From NCBI RefSeq assembly GCF_017876655.1, contig NZ_JAGIOK010000001.1, positions 2,852,001-2,916,000 of the forward strand: a DNA stretch of 64,000 bases, in the 5' to 3' direction. This DNA comes from Microbacterium imperiale. Its GTDB lineage: Bacteria > Actinomycetota > Actinomycetes > Actinomycetales > Microbacteriaceae. The position numbers were made by a program, and so were the translations under genes. The notes under the pieces were generated by a model, which did not search any database, was not told where the DNA came from, and was given only the letters and a program-made list of their open reading frames with translations. This document shows positions 16,435-24,747 of the stretch, one piece after another. Numbering within the stretch: position 1 is the stretch's first letter; every line of letters starts with the position of its first letter.

Positions 16435-17696
16435 GGGTCCCTCCGCGGCAGGACGACGCGGAACGTCGTGGGTTCGCGTTCGAGTGCGAGCGAGCCGCCG
16501 GCGTCGTCGACGCTCGCCGACACGAGGGCCAGGCCCACCCCGCGCCCGTCCGCGCCGGCCGGCTTGGTCGAGAAGCCGTGCTCGAAGATCCGCCCCTCGA
16601 GTTCGGCCGGTACGCCGGCGCCGGAGTCCGACACGGTGATCTCGAGCTCGTCGTCCGTCGTTCGGGTCATCCTCACCTCCACCCAGCGCGGTTCGGGGCC
16701 GCTCGCAGCGGCATCCAGGGCATTGTCGATGAGGTTACCCACGACCGACACCGCATCGACGGGGGTGAGGACGGAACGCGGCGCGTCGGGCTCGATGTGC
16801 GAGCGCCATCGGATGCCGCGCTCTTTCGCCTGCGACGCCTTGCCCAGCAGCAGCGCGCCCACGGTGGGGTCGCCGTCGCGGCGCGCGGCGACCTGATCGA
16901 CGAGTACCTGGCTCTGGCGCGACGTCTCGGCCAGGATCTCGATCGCCTCGGCGGTGCGCCCGAGCTCGAGCAGCGCGATGGCCGTGTGCATGCGGTTCCC
17001 GTGTTCGTGGGTCTGCGCCCGCAGAGCCTCGCCGAGCGTGCGCAGCGACTCGAACGACGACACCGCGTCGCGGATCGCCCCGGCCGGCAGGTCGCCGGTG
17101 ACCTGACGGGTGGCGCGGCGGGCGACCACGGCGCCGACGAGGCCGGCGGCCAGCAGAGCCGCGGCGATGCCGGCCACCACAAGCAGCCGGGGACCGAGGG
17201 TCGCGGTGATGCTGCCGATCGTCACGCCGACCGACACCCAGCCGACGATCCGATCGCCGCGCTCGACGGGGACGATCGTGCGGACCGACGGGCCGAGTGT
17301 GCCGGTGAACTCCTCGGTGAGCGCGACGGGGGCGGCGGGGATCGAGCCGAGATACGGTTCGCCGATGCGCTCCCGGTCGCGGTGCGTGATGCGGATGCCG
17401 TCGGGGTCCATGATCGTGACGAAGTCCACGCGCGCATCGACGATGACCTGCTCGACCTGCGGCTGCAGCAGCGCGGACGCATCCGCGGCGTCGGCGGATG
17501 CGAGGGCGTCGGCGACCTGAGCGGTGTCGGCGACGGTCTGCGCGACGGCTTGTGTGACGCGTTCGGCCTCGCCCCGCGCCGTGCGCTGTCCGTCGACGAT
17601 CAGGATGCCGGCGATCGCGAGGCTGAGCACGGCGACGGCGACCGTGACGGCGACGAAGACGAGCGAGGCCGCACTGCGGGTGCGTCTGAGCGCCAT
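16431..17696 (-). CDS. CitA/DcuS-family sensor histidine kinase
   Basis: A 421-residue membrane sensor. Two membrane helices (about residues 8-32 and 168-192) enclose an extracytoplasmic PAS/CACHE-like domain containing DFVTIMDPDGIRITHRD and a SVRTIVPV strand as in CitA/DcuS. The phospho-acceptor is in HEHGNRMHTAIALLELG (His230 or His232), a group-specific H-box; the ATPase domain has VVGNLIDNALDAA, DSGAGVP and GVGLALV. ATG 17696 was preferred over an upstream in-frame start at 17825 because a GGGAGG site precedes it and the first helix follows. It is expressed divergently from dctA. Confidence 0.92.
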   Translation of the reverse strand: MALRRTRSAASLVFVAVTVAVAVLSLAIAGILIVDGQRTARGEAERVTQAVAQTVADTAQVADALASADAADASALLQPQVEQVIVDARVDFVTIMDPDGIRITHRDRERIGEPYLGSIPAAPVALTEEFTGTLGPSVRTIVPVERGDRIVGWVSVGVTIGSITATLGPRLLVVAGIAAALLAAGLVGAVVARRATRQVTGDLPAGAIRDAVSSFESLRTLGEALRAQTHEHGNRMHTAIALLELGRTAEAIEILAETSRQSQVLVDQVAARRDGDPTVGALLLGKASQAKERGIRWRSHIEPDAPRSVLTPVDAVSVVGNLIDNALDAAASGPEPRWVEVRMTRTTDDELEITVSDSGAGVPAELEGRIFEHGFSTKPAGADGRGVGLALVSASVDDAGGSLALEREPTTFRVVLPRRDP

Positions 17697-17848
17697 CGCG
17701 CCTCCCTCTCTCGCCTCGTTGCGGGTGCGCTGCTCGCGCTCCGCGACCAATACGACCACAAATCGGACGCGGAGCAGAACCGGCGCACGCTGAGGGAGAC
17801 CGACAGAGGCGTCGGCCACGGACAACGACTGTTCACCTGGAGAAGATC

Positions 17849-19297
17849 ATGGCTCTCACATCATCCTTCCGCCTTCCGGGCTACAACTTCCGCCGGGGCA
17901 AGCAGGCTTGGGACAAGCACACCTGGCTGTACGTGTCGGTGATCCTCGCCGTCGTGCTCGGCGCCGTCGTCGGTCTGCTGTGGCCGAGCTTCGCGGTCGG
18001 GCTCGAGCCGCTCGGCAAGGGCTTCGTCAGCCTGATCAAGATGATGATCGCGCCCATCATCTTCTGCACGATCGTCGTGGGCGTCGGCTCGATCGCCAAG
18101 GCCGCGACGGTCGGCCGGATCGGCGGCCTGGCGCTGCTGTACTTCATGGTCATGTCGACCTTCGCGCTCGCGATCGGCCTGGTGGTGGGCAACATCATCC
18201 ACCCCGGCGAGGGCCTGAACATGCAGAGCGCCACGTACGACGCCGGCACCGCGGCCGAGGCGAAGTCGACCACCGACTTCATCCTCGGCATCATCCCGAC
18301 GACCTTCTTCTCGGCCTTCACGGGCGAGAGCGTGCTGCAGGTGCTGTTCATCGCGCTGCTGGTCGGGTTCGCACTGCAAGGGCTCGGCAAGAAGGGCGAG
18401 CCCATCATGAACGCCGTGAAGTACCTGCAGACGCTCGTCTTCCGCATCCTCGGCATGATCCTGTGGCTCGCACCGATCGGAGCCTTCGGCGCCATCGCCG
18501 CGGTGGTCGGCAAGACCGGTGTCGCGGCCATCGTGAGCCTGGGCGTACTGATGATCGCGTTCTACATCACCTGCATCGTCTTCATCGTCGCGGTGCTCGG
18601 CAGCATCCTCTACGCCGTCGCGCGGGTCAACATCTTCAGCCTCATGAAGTACCTCGCGCGGGAGTACCTGCTGATCGTCGGCACTTCGTCGAGCGAGTCG
18701 GCGCTGCCGCGACTGATCGCGAAGATGGAGCACCTCGGTGTCTCGAAGCCGGTCGTCGGCATCACGGTGCCCACGGGCTACTCGTTCAACCTGGACGGCA
18801 CCGCGATCTACCTCACGATGGCGTCGCTGTTCATCGCCGCGGGCATGGGCGCACCGATGTCGATCCCGGAGCAGATCGGACTGCTCGTGTTCATGATCAT
18901 CGCCTCGAAGGGCGCTGCGGGTGTCACCGGTGCAGGTCTGGCGACGCTGGCCGGCGGCCTGCAGGCCTACCGCCCCGACCTCGTCAACGGTGTCGGAGTG
19001 ATCGTCGGCATCGACCGGTTCATGTCGGAGGGCCGCGCGCTCACCAACTTCACCGGCAACGCCGTCGCGACCGTCCTCATCGGGACCTGGACCCGCGAGT
19101 TCGACCGCGAGCAGGCGCGTGCGGTGCTCAGCGGACAGCGCCCCTTCGACGAGTCGACGCTGACGGGACACGGCCACGACGGGATGTCGGACGACACCGG
19201 CGCCGTCAACACGCAGGGCCTCGAGGAAGCGGCGCTCACCGAAGCCACCGCCAAGGAGGAGCGCGCCCGCCAGCGCCGCGCGGCCGTGAGTCGCTGA
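17849..19297 (+). CDS. dctA: C4-dicarboxylate:cation symporter DctA
   Basis: A 482-residue member of the dicarboxylate/amino acid:cation symporter (DAACS) family, which imports succinate, fumarate and malate with protons or sodium. Characteristic segments: FVSLIKMMIAPIIFCTIVVG, GTSSSESALPRLIAKME (serine-rich hairpin), PTGYSFNLDGTAIYLTMA and GAAGVTGAGLATLAGGL. The ATG at 17849 has a GGAGAAG site. The divergent CitA/CitB-type pair is the likely regulator. The C-terminus has a charged tail, and the stop codon lies within the first unit of a downstream 16-bp tandem array. Confidence 0.93.
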   Translation: MALTSSFRLPGYNFRRGKQAWDKHTWLYVSVILAVVLGAVVGLLWPSFAVGLEPLGKGFVSLIKMMIAPIIFCTIVVGVGSIAKAATVGRIGGLALLYFMVMSTFALAIGLVVGNIIHPGEGLNMQSATYDAGTAAEAKSTTDFILGIIPTTFFSAFTGESVLQVLFIALLVGFALQGLGKKGEPIMNAVKYLQTLVFRILGMILWLAPIGAFGAIAAVVGKTGVAAIVSLGVLMIAFYITCIVFIVAVLGSILYAVARVNIFSLMKYLAREYLLIVGTSSSESALPRLIAKMEHLGVSKPVVGITVPTGYSFNLDGTAIYLTMASLFIAAGMGAPMSIPEQIGLLVFMIIASKGAAGVTGAGLATLAGGLQAYRPDLVNGVGVIVGIDRFMSEGRALTNFTGNAVATVLIGTWTREFDREQARAVLSGQRPFDESTLTGHGHDGMSDDTGAVNTQGLEEAALTEATAKEERARQRRAAVSR

Positions 19298-19414
19298 GTC
19301 GCAGAGCGGCAGGATCGCTGAGCGGCAGGGTCGCTGAGTCGCAGGGGCGCTGAGCGGCAGGGTCGCTGAGTCGCAGGATCGCTGAGCGGCAGGGTCGCTG
19401 AGTCACAGGGTCGC
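19291..19414 (+). repeat. 16-bp tandem repeat array overlapping the dctA stop
   Basis: About seven and a half copies of a 16-bp unit, TCGCTGAGCGGCAGGG alternating with a variant having AGTCGCAG, so the higher-order period is 32 bp. One unit near 19305 is shortened and the last copies decay (AGTCACAG). The dctA TGA (19295-19297) lies in the first unit. Copy number is likely to vary between strains. Confidence 0.85.
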
Positions 19415-19418
19415 TCAA

Positions 19419-19465
19419 GCCCGACGGTCGCGGGTCCGAGGAATCGGATACCGCGGCCGTCGGGC
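19419..19465. terminator. Bidirectional terminator between dctA and the HNH gene
   Basis: GCCCGACGGTCGCGG (19419-19433) pairs with 19451-19465 with a single G-T wobble over 15 bp and a 17-nt loop; it lies between convergent genes. Confidence 0.7.
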
Positions 19466-19563
19466 GTTGTGCGCGGAGAGTCGGCGTTCGGGATCGAGTT
19501 CGGGCGCCGGCTCGCAGGCGTACGAGCCTCGCGGACCATGACTCACGGCCGCGGCAAGCGGTC

Positions 19564-20997
19564 TCAGAACGGTGGCGGCGAGTCGGCGGGTGCCCGGCCG
19601 ATTCCCGGTGGCTCGCCCGCCCCCGGCGGATCGGCCGCGGGTGTGAAGGCCACGAGCGGTCGCGGCGCGTCTTCGCGGTAGACCCTTCCGGTGGGCGAGG
19701 TCCACACGAGGAGTCCTCCGGTCAGCTGTCTCACGCGCCACCGCGTGTGGTGCTTGACGTCGTGATGGCGTTTGCACAGGTGGGCGAGGTTGCCGACGTG
19801 GGTGGGCCCGCCGTCGGATGCCGCGTGCGTGTGGTCGATCTCGCACCGAATGGCGGGCTGTCGGCATCCGGGGAAGCGGCAGTGCCGGTCTCGCGCCCGT
19901 AGGAGCCGTCTCATCGCTGCGGTGGGCTGGTAGGCATCGCACTCCAGCACGGTTCCGGTCACGGGATGGGTCAAGAGCCGGTCCCAGGCGGTGTTGTCAC
20001 CGGCGAGTTCCCGGGCGGTGGCGGCGTCGATGGGGGAGCGGCCGACGAGGTCGGCGGGCCCGTCGTGTTCGCCGGTCAGGGTGAGTGCTGAGACGACGAC
20101 CTGCACCTTCGCGCGGATCGCGCCGAGCGCACCGTTGCCGTCATCGTCGGCCGTGGGGTCGAGCGAGGGCGCCCCGGCGAGGAGGAGGTCGGCGAACACG
20201 TCGGCGCGGACTTGGTCGATGCTGCGGGTATCCGCCGCGAACGACGAGCCGTTGGGCGCGTCCGCGTTCGCGTCGGCTTCAGCGGCCGCGTCGCCCGGGT
20301 CCGTGTCGCCCGCTCCCGCTCCCGCCGCGTCCGCGTGAGGGCGGGCGTCGATGATCTCGCGGGCCTGTCGCGTCAACCGGTCGACGACGCCCTCGGCGAT
20401 CACGGTCGGCAGTGTCGCGATGAGGTCCGACATCCCGTCCGCCCCCGGCTGCACGCGGACGCAGCGCCCCGCGGCGGCCTCCTCGTGCAGCTCGGTGAAC
20501 GGGCGCGGGTGTAGCCTCTCCGCCAAGTGCACCAGCGCGTCCCGCACCCGGTTGGGTGTCTCACCCTCGCACCGTTCGATGGCGGCCCGCTCGAACTCGC
20601 CGCGCACCTCGACCGGCACGACGCACCCGGTGTCTTGGATCACCCGGACATGCCCCCGCGTGATGCGTCCCGCCTCCCAGGCATCCATCGTCGCGGGGTA
20701 GTTGTCGACGAGGTCTCGCGCTTCGTCGATCCGCCGCTGCAGCGTCCGGTCCGTCGTGACGAAGACTCCCGCAAGTTCCGCTGCGATGCTCCGCAGTGCC
20801 ATCTCGCGGGCCTTGACCCTCTCGTCCGCTCCCGCTGCTTGCCGCTCGGCCAGCCGCCCCGCGGCCGCGAGCACGCGCACCTCGCGGATCTGCACGGCGC
20901 GCGCGGCATCGGTGACACCCGCGGCGTCGGCAACGAGCTCAGCGAGCGCGGCGACGTCCGCGTCGCTCCCGCTCCCGACCTCATCTTTCGAATGCAT
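19564..20997 (-). CDS. DUF222/13E12-type HNH endonuclease
   Basis: A 477-residue protein with an N-terminal DUF222 domain (about residues 15-330, including VDNYPATMDAWEAGRITRGH) and a C-terminal HNH nuclease domain: CRFPGC zinc-type pair, CEIDHTHAASDGGPT and NLAHLCKRHHDVKH. This family is abundant in actinobacteria (13E12 repeat family in mycobacteria), often in many copies per genome; its function is unclear. A low-complexity Asp/Ala-rich insert lies at about 235-260. A LexA-like palindrome spans the start codon, so DNA-damage induction is likely. The ATG at 20997 follows CACTAT by 6 nt, giving a leaderless transcript that the operator would block. Confidence 0.9.
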   Translation of the reverse strand: MHSKDEVGSGSDADVAALAELVADAAGVTDAARAVQIREVRVLAAAGRLAERQAAGADERVKAREMALRSIAAELAGVFVTTDRTLQRRIDEARDLVDNYPATMDAWEAGRITRGHVRVIQDTGCVVPVEVRGEFERAAIERCEGETPNRVRDALVHLAERLHPRPFTELHEEAAAGRCVRVQPGADGMSDLIATLPTVIAEGVVDRLTRQAREIIDARPHADAAGAGAGDTDPGDAAAEADANADAPNGSSFAADTRSIDQVRADVFADLLLAGAPSLDPTADDDGNGALGAIRAKVQVVVSALTLTGEHDGPADLVGRSPIDAATARELAGDNTAWDRLLTHPVTGTVLECDAYQPTAAMRRLLRARDRHCRFPGCRQPAIRCEIDHTHAASDGGPTHVGNLAHLCKRHHDVKHHTRWRVRQLTGGLLVWTSPTGRVYREDAPRPLVAFTPAADPPGAGEPPGIGRAPADSPPPF

Positions 20998-21002
20998 GTT
21001 CG
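20989..21002. promoter_or_regulatory. LexA/SOS-box-like operator over the HNH start codon
   Basis: On the minus strand the site reads CGAACATGCATTCG, matching 13 of 14 positions of the actinobacterial SOS box CGAACRNRYGTTYG. It overlaps the ATG (20995-20997) and the expected transcription start. Confidence 0.65.
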
Positions 21003-21133
21003 AATAGTGTCACGAACCTCCGACATCGCCCCCGGCCTGGACACCTGGCCGTGTCGCGCTCCGGTGGTCGCCGGGCCGCGGCTCCGCGACACCGGGGTGC
21101 GGGTGGTCGGAGGGTCGGTAGCATGCGGTTCTC

Positions 21134-21562
21134 ATGAGGTGGAATCGGACCGTCAGCGCTCTGCTCTCGATGATGGTGATCGTTGCCGTGAGCGGGTGCG
21201 CTCCGGAATCAGCAGGGCCTCAGTCCCTCGCGGAACGTGTGGTTCGGGGAGTCCCCGAGACCTGGACGGGTCCTCCGCTGGATCCTCTGGACGGAAGCCC
21301 GGAGGTGGGGTGGCTGAGCGACGCCGAGTTCGGTGTCGTGACGAGGGGGAGCAGTTCCTGTCCTCCCGTCGCGATCTCATTAGAGAGGACCGAAGAAGGG
21401 GACGTGCGGATCGAGTTCGCCGATTCTCCACACGACACGTGCACCGCCGACGACGGTCCCACGACGCACGTCCTCCGACTTCCCGACGGTGTCGACGAGC
21501 GCCCGGTCGCCGTCACGCTCACGTTCGCGTCTGGAGGCACGTATTCGCTTTCCCTGCCCTAG
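21134..21562 (+). CDS. Small lipoprotein of unknown function
   Basis: A 142-residue predicted lipoprotein: short basic start (MRWNR), hydrophobic stretch and lipobox VSGC with Cys22. The mature part has two cysteines (in SSCPPVAISLE and HDTCTADDG) that could form a disulfide, and ends in beta-rich ADSPH...TFASGGTYSLSLP. I do not recognise a family. It lacks the Trp-Cys motif of the three larger lipoproteins in the window. It stands between the SOS-controlled HNH gene and the FKBP lipoprotein gene, with no clear operon link. Confidence 0.6.
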   Translation: MRWNRTVSALLSMMVIVAVSGCAPESAGPQSLAERVVRGVPETWTGPPLDPLDGSPEVGWLSDAEFGVVTRGSSSCPPVAISLERTEEGDVRIEFADSPHDTCTADDGPTTHVLRLPDGVDERPVAVTLTFASGGTYSLSLP

Positions 21563-21700
21563 TCGGCAACGTGCGTCGGTTCGCCACCGTCCGTCCGTCC
21601 CCACCGCCCGTCGCGCCCCCGCATCCGCGCCGTTCCCAGCCGCCGCTGATCGTCGTGCGAGAGGATGGAGTCTTCCATTCCCCGATCGAAGAGGTCACTC

Positions 21701-22675
21701 GTGCGTCTGCGCCCGCTCGCCGCTCTGTCCGTCGTCGCCGTGTCGGCGCTCGCACTCGCCGGTTGCGCCGGTGGGGGAGAGCCCACCGAGACGCCCAGTC
21801 CGGACGCCTCCGGCTCGTCGCAGTGCCTCGTCGACGCTCAGCCCGGCGAGTCCTCGAACAGCATCGAGGTCGAGGGCTCGGCGCCCGACCTGACGGCGAC
21901 CGTGACTCCGGGCATCGAGCCGGCGGACATCGAGCGCACCGTGACCGCCGAGGGTGACGGCGAGGAGCTCGTCGCGGGTGACCTCGTCTCGGGCGCCTAC
22001 GCGATCTACGATGGCGCGACCGGAGAGCTGCTCGAGTCGTCGGCGACGACCTCAGCCGACGACTCCGGCCTCGTGCCGATCCTGCTCGACCCGCAGCAGT
22101 ACTCCGTCTTCGTCGCCGCGCTCGAGTGCGCTCCGCTCGGCTCGACCGCAGCCCTCGCCATCCCCGGCTCGGCGTTCGGCGAGGGTCGCACCTCGGTCGT
22201 CGTGGTCGCCGAGGGCGTCGAGAAGCTCGACACCCGTGCCACCGGCAAGGACCAGGAGCCGGTCGACGGTATGCCTGCCGTCGAGCTCGCCGAGGACGGT
22301 GCCCCGACCATCACGATCCCCGAGGGTGACGCCCCCACCGAGGTGCAGCTCGCGAACCTGAAGACCGGCGACGGTGCGACCGTCGGCGCCGGCGACACCG
22401 CGTTCGTGCAGTACACCGGCGTGAAGTGGTCGGACGGCACGGTCTTCGACTCGAGCTGGGACCGCGGTCAGCCCGCGGCCTTCCCGACCAACGGCGTCGT
22501 CGCCGGGTTCCAGCAGGCACTCGAGGGGCAGCAGGTCGGTTCGCAGGTGCTCGTCGTCATCCCGCCTGCGGCCGGGTACGGCGCGCAGGAGGGCAGCGAG
22601 CTTCAGAACGAGACGCTCGTGTTCGTCGTCGACATCCTCGGCGTGCAGCGCACCCCGGTTCCCGCCGCCGGCTGA
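21701..22675 (+). CDS. FKBP-type peptidyl-prolyl isomerase lipoprotein
   Basis: A 324-residue secreted lipoprotein. The signal ends in ALAGC (Cys22), followed by a Gly/Glu/Thr-rich linker. The C-terminal ~115 residues are a complete FKBP domain: GDTAFVQYTGVKWSDG, FDSSWDRGQ, FQQALEGQQVGSQVLVVIPP and LVFVVDILGV. The middle (about 40-190) looks like a second, degenerate FKBP domain (ATGELLESSATT, FVAALECAPLGST). Start: GTG 21701 has a GAAGAGG site 6 nt upstream; ATG 21665 would place an odd polar extension before the signal. It probably folds exported proteins at the outer face of the membrane. Confidence 0.9.
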   Translation: MRLRPLAALSVVAVSALALAGCAGGGEPTETPSPDASGSSQCLVDAQPGESSNSIEVEGSAPDLTATVTPGIEPADIERTVTAEGDGEELVAGDLVSGAYAIYDGATGELLESSATTSADDSGLVPILLDPQQYSVFVAALECAPLGSTAALAIPGSAFGEGRTSVVVVAEGVEKLDTRATGKDQEPVDGMPAVELAEDGAPTITIPEGDAPTEVQLANLKTGDGATVGAGDTAFVQYTGVKWSDGTVFDSSWDRGQPAAFPTNGVVAGFQQALEGQQVGSQVLVVIPPAAGYGAQEGSELQNETLVFVVDILGVQRTPVPAAG

Positions 22676-22684
22676 GACGACGGA

Positions 22685-22780
22685 CGGTGCCGCAGCCGCA
22701 GCCGCGGGCGGTGCCGCAGCCGCAGCCGCGGGCGGTGCCGCAGCCGCAGCCGCAGCCGGTGCCGCAGCCGCGGCCGCGGC
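22685..22780 (+). repeat. Four tandem 24-bp repeats before dxr
   Basis: Four adjacent 24-bp units (22685-22708, 22709-22732, 22733-22756, 22757-22780); the first two are identical and the others differ by a few bases. Each is built from GCCGCA/GCCGCG steps after CGGTGCCG. It fills the interval between the FKBP lipoprotein gene and the dxr promoter. Confidence 0.9.
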
Positions 22781-22792
22781 GCGGTGAGCGCC

Positions 22793-22798
22793 TAGGCT
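22793..22798 (+). promoter_or_regulatory. -10 element, leaderless start of dxr
   Basis: TAGGCT followed by 6 nt and the ATG at 22805. Confidence 0.6.
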
Positions 22799-22804
22799 GA
22801 CGAC

Positions 22805-23890
22805 ATGCGTCGCGTCCTCATTCTCGGCTCCACCGGATCAATCGGAACGCAGGCGCTCGACGTCATCGACGCCAACCGCGACCGGTTCGTCGTGGCCGGA
22901 CTCGCGGCGGGCTCGAACAGCGAGCTCCTGGCCGCGCAGGCGGCGCGGTTCGGCGTCAGCGAGACGGCCCTCGGCGCGATCGACGCGGAGCGTCTCGTCC
23001 GCGACGTCGATGCCGACGTCGTCCTCAACGGCATCACGGGGTCCGTCGGGCTGGGGCCGACCCTGGCCGCCCTCGAGACGGGCCGCACGCTCGCCCTGGC
23101 CAACAAGGAGTCGCTGATCGTCGGCGGCGAGCTCGTGACCTCGCTGGCGCGGCCCGGTCAGATCGTGCCCGTCGACTCGGAGCACTCCGCGATCGCGCAG
23201 GCGCTGCGTGCGGGTGAGCACTCCGAGGTGCGGCGGCTCGTGCTGACGGCATCCGGGGGACCGTTCCGGGGTCGCAGCCGCAGCGAGCTCGCCGGCGTGA
23301 CGCCCGCCGAAGCCCTCGCGCACCCGACGTGGGACATGGGCCGCGTCGTGACGACGAACTCGGCCACGCTCGTCAACAAGGGGCTCGAGGTGATCGAGGC
23401 GCATCTGCTGTTCGGCGTCGACTACGACCGCATCGACGTCGTCGTGCATCCGCAGTCGGTCGTGCACTCGATGGTCGAGTTCATCGACGGATCGACGATC
23501 GCGCAGGCGTCGCCGCCGGACATGCGGCTGCCGATCTCGCTCGGGCTCGACTGGCCGCGCCGTGTGGCGGGCGTCGGAGCGCCGATCGACTGGACGCGGG
23601 CGACGTCGTGGACGTTCGAGCCGCTCGATGCGCAGGCCTTTCCCGCCGTCGCGCTCGCGAAGAGCGTGGGCCGGGCTGGGGCGACCTACCCCGCGGTCTT
23701 CAACGCGGCGAACGAGCAGGCCGTCGAGGCCTTCCACGCGGGCGCGCTGACGTTCCCGGGCATCGTCGAGACGATCGAGCGCGTCGTCGACGCTCACGTG
23801 CCGCCCGCCGAGCTCAGCCGCGAGAGCCTCCTCGACGCCGAGACGTGGGCGCGGTCGGCGGCGGACCGGGCGATCGCCGCGGCATCCTGA
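22805..23890 (+). CDS. dxr: 1-deoxy-D-xylulose 5-phosphate reductoisomerase
   Basis: A 361-residue DXP reductoisomerase, the NADPH-dependent second enzyme of the MEP isoprenoid pathway. N-terminal Rossmann motif [30 protein letters not shown]; the metal/substrate motif [22 protein letters not shown]; and [23 protein letters not shown]. Length is at the short end of the family but all motifs are present. Its ATG is 6 nt after TAGGCT, a leaderless arrangement, directly downstream of a 24-bp repeat array. ispG of the same pathway is 11 kb downstream, and the rip gene that often follows dxr is separated by about 6.4 kb of other genes. Confidence 0.96.
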   Translation: MRRVLILGSTGSIGTQALDVIDANRDRFVVAGLAAGSNSELLAAQAARFGVSETALGAIDAERLVRDVDADVVLNGITGSVGLGPTLAALETGRTLALANKESLIVGGELVTSLARPGQIVPVDSEHSAIAQALRAGEHSEVRRLVLTASGGPFRGRSRSELAGVTPAEALAHPTWDMGRVVTTNSATLVNKGLEVIEAHLLFGVDYDRIDVVVHPQSVVHSMVEFIDGSTIAQASPPDMRLPISLGLDWPRRVAGVGAPIDWTRATSWTFEPLDAQAFPAVALAKSVGRAGATYPAVFNAANEQAVEAFHAGALTFPGIVETIERVVDAHVPPAELSRESLLDAETWARSAADRAIAAAS

Positions 23891-23929
23891 TCCCCGCGCG
23901 CCGGACGCACCCGACGCGCCCGCGGCGGT

Positions 23930-24742
23930 TCAGTACACGGTGAGGCCGCGCGCGGCGAACTGCGCCCGAACCCGGGCGACGAGGTCGGCGTCGGGCGTCT
24001 CGCGGCCGGCCAACGGGTAGGGGATGCCGAGACGCTCCCACTTCGATGTGCCCATCTGATGGAACGGCAGCACCTCGACGCGCTGGACGTTCGACCATCG
24101 CGCGACGATGTCGGCGACGGCATCCACGTTCTCGCGCGCATCCGTCAGTCCGGGGACGAGCACGAATCGGACCCACACCGGCACGCCACGCGCGGCGAGG
24201 CGATCGCCGAAGTCGAGCGTCGGCTGGAGCTCGCGGCCGGTCACCTCGCGATACGTCTCGGGGAGGCCGGACTTGACGTCGAGCAGCACGAGCGACAGGT
24301 CGTCGAGCAGGCCGTCGGATGCCGCGCGGCCGAGGTTGCCGGAGGTGTCGAGCGCCACGTGGACGCCGAGCTCGGCCGCGGCTCGCGCGAGCCGGGTGAC
24401 GAAGGCCGCCTGCTGCAGCGGCTCGCCGCCCGAGATCGTCAGGCCGCCTCCCGTCGCGTGGAAGACGGGCAGGTAGCGGCGGATCCGAGCGAGGATGTCG
24501 TCGATCGCCGTCAGCTCGCCGTCGCGCTGCCGCCACGTGTCGGGATTGTGGCAGTACTGGCAGCGCAGCGGGCACCCGGCGAGGAAGAGGGTCATCCTGG
24601 TGCCGGGGCCGTCCACGGAAGTGACGAGCTCCCAGGAATGCACGCTCGCGATGTGCCCGGATCGTCGTGCGGCGAGACGATCGCGAGGGGCCTCGCACAG
24701 ATCAGCGGTGCTCGGTGCCCCCGGCACCAGGATGGCGGACAC
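23930..24742 (-). CDS. pflA: Pyruvate formate-lyase activating enzyme
   Basis: A 270-residue radical SAM enzyme that installs the glycyl radical on pyruvate formate-lyase. The [4Fe-4S] motif is CPLRCQYCHNPDTW (CX3CX2C); TISGGEPLQQAAFV is the SAM-binding GGE motif; VLLDVKSGLPETY and WVRFVLVPGLTD are family segments. It starts 6 nt after the pflB stop on the same strand, so pflBA form an operon with enzyme first and activator second. The presence of both genes implies fermentative, low-oxygen pyruvate use. Confidence 0.94.
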   Translation of the reverse strand: MSAILVPGAPSTADLCEAPRDRLAARRSGHIASVHSWELVTSVDGPGTRMTLFLAGCPLRCQYCHNPDTWRQRDGELTAIDDILARIRRYLPVFHATGGGLTISGGEPLQQAAFVTRLARAAAELGVHVALDTSGNLGRAASDGLLDDLSLVLLDVKSGLPETYREVTGRELQPTLDFGDRLAARGVPVWVRFVLVPGLTDARENVDAVADIVARWSNVQRVEVLPFHQMGTSKWERLGIPYPLAGRETPDADLVARVRAQFAARGLTVY

Positions 24743-24747
24743 GGGAC

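Noticed and set aside
19298..19563. CRISPR-like array between dctA and the HNH gene
   Set aside because: The 16-bp units are directly adjacent with no unique spacers and no cas genes are nearby; it is a minisatellite.
22426..22800. A 124-codon frame through the 24-bp repeats, ending in Pro-Gln repeats
   Set aside because: It overlaps the FKBP domain in another frame, has no start signal and no homology; the repeats are treated as non-coding.
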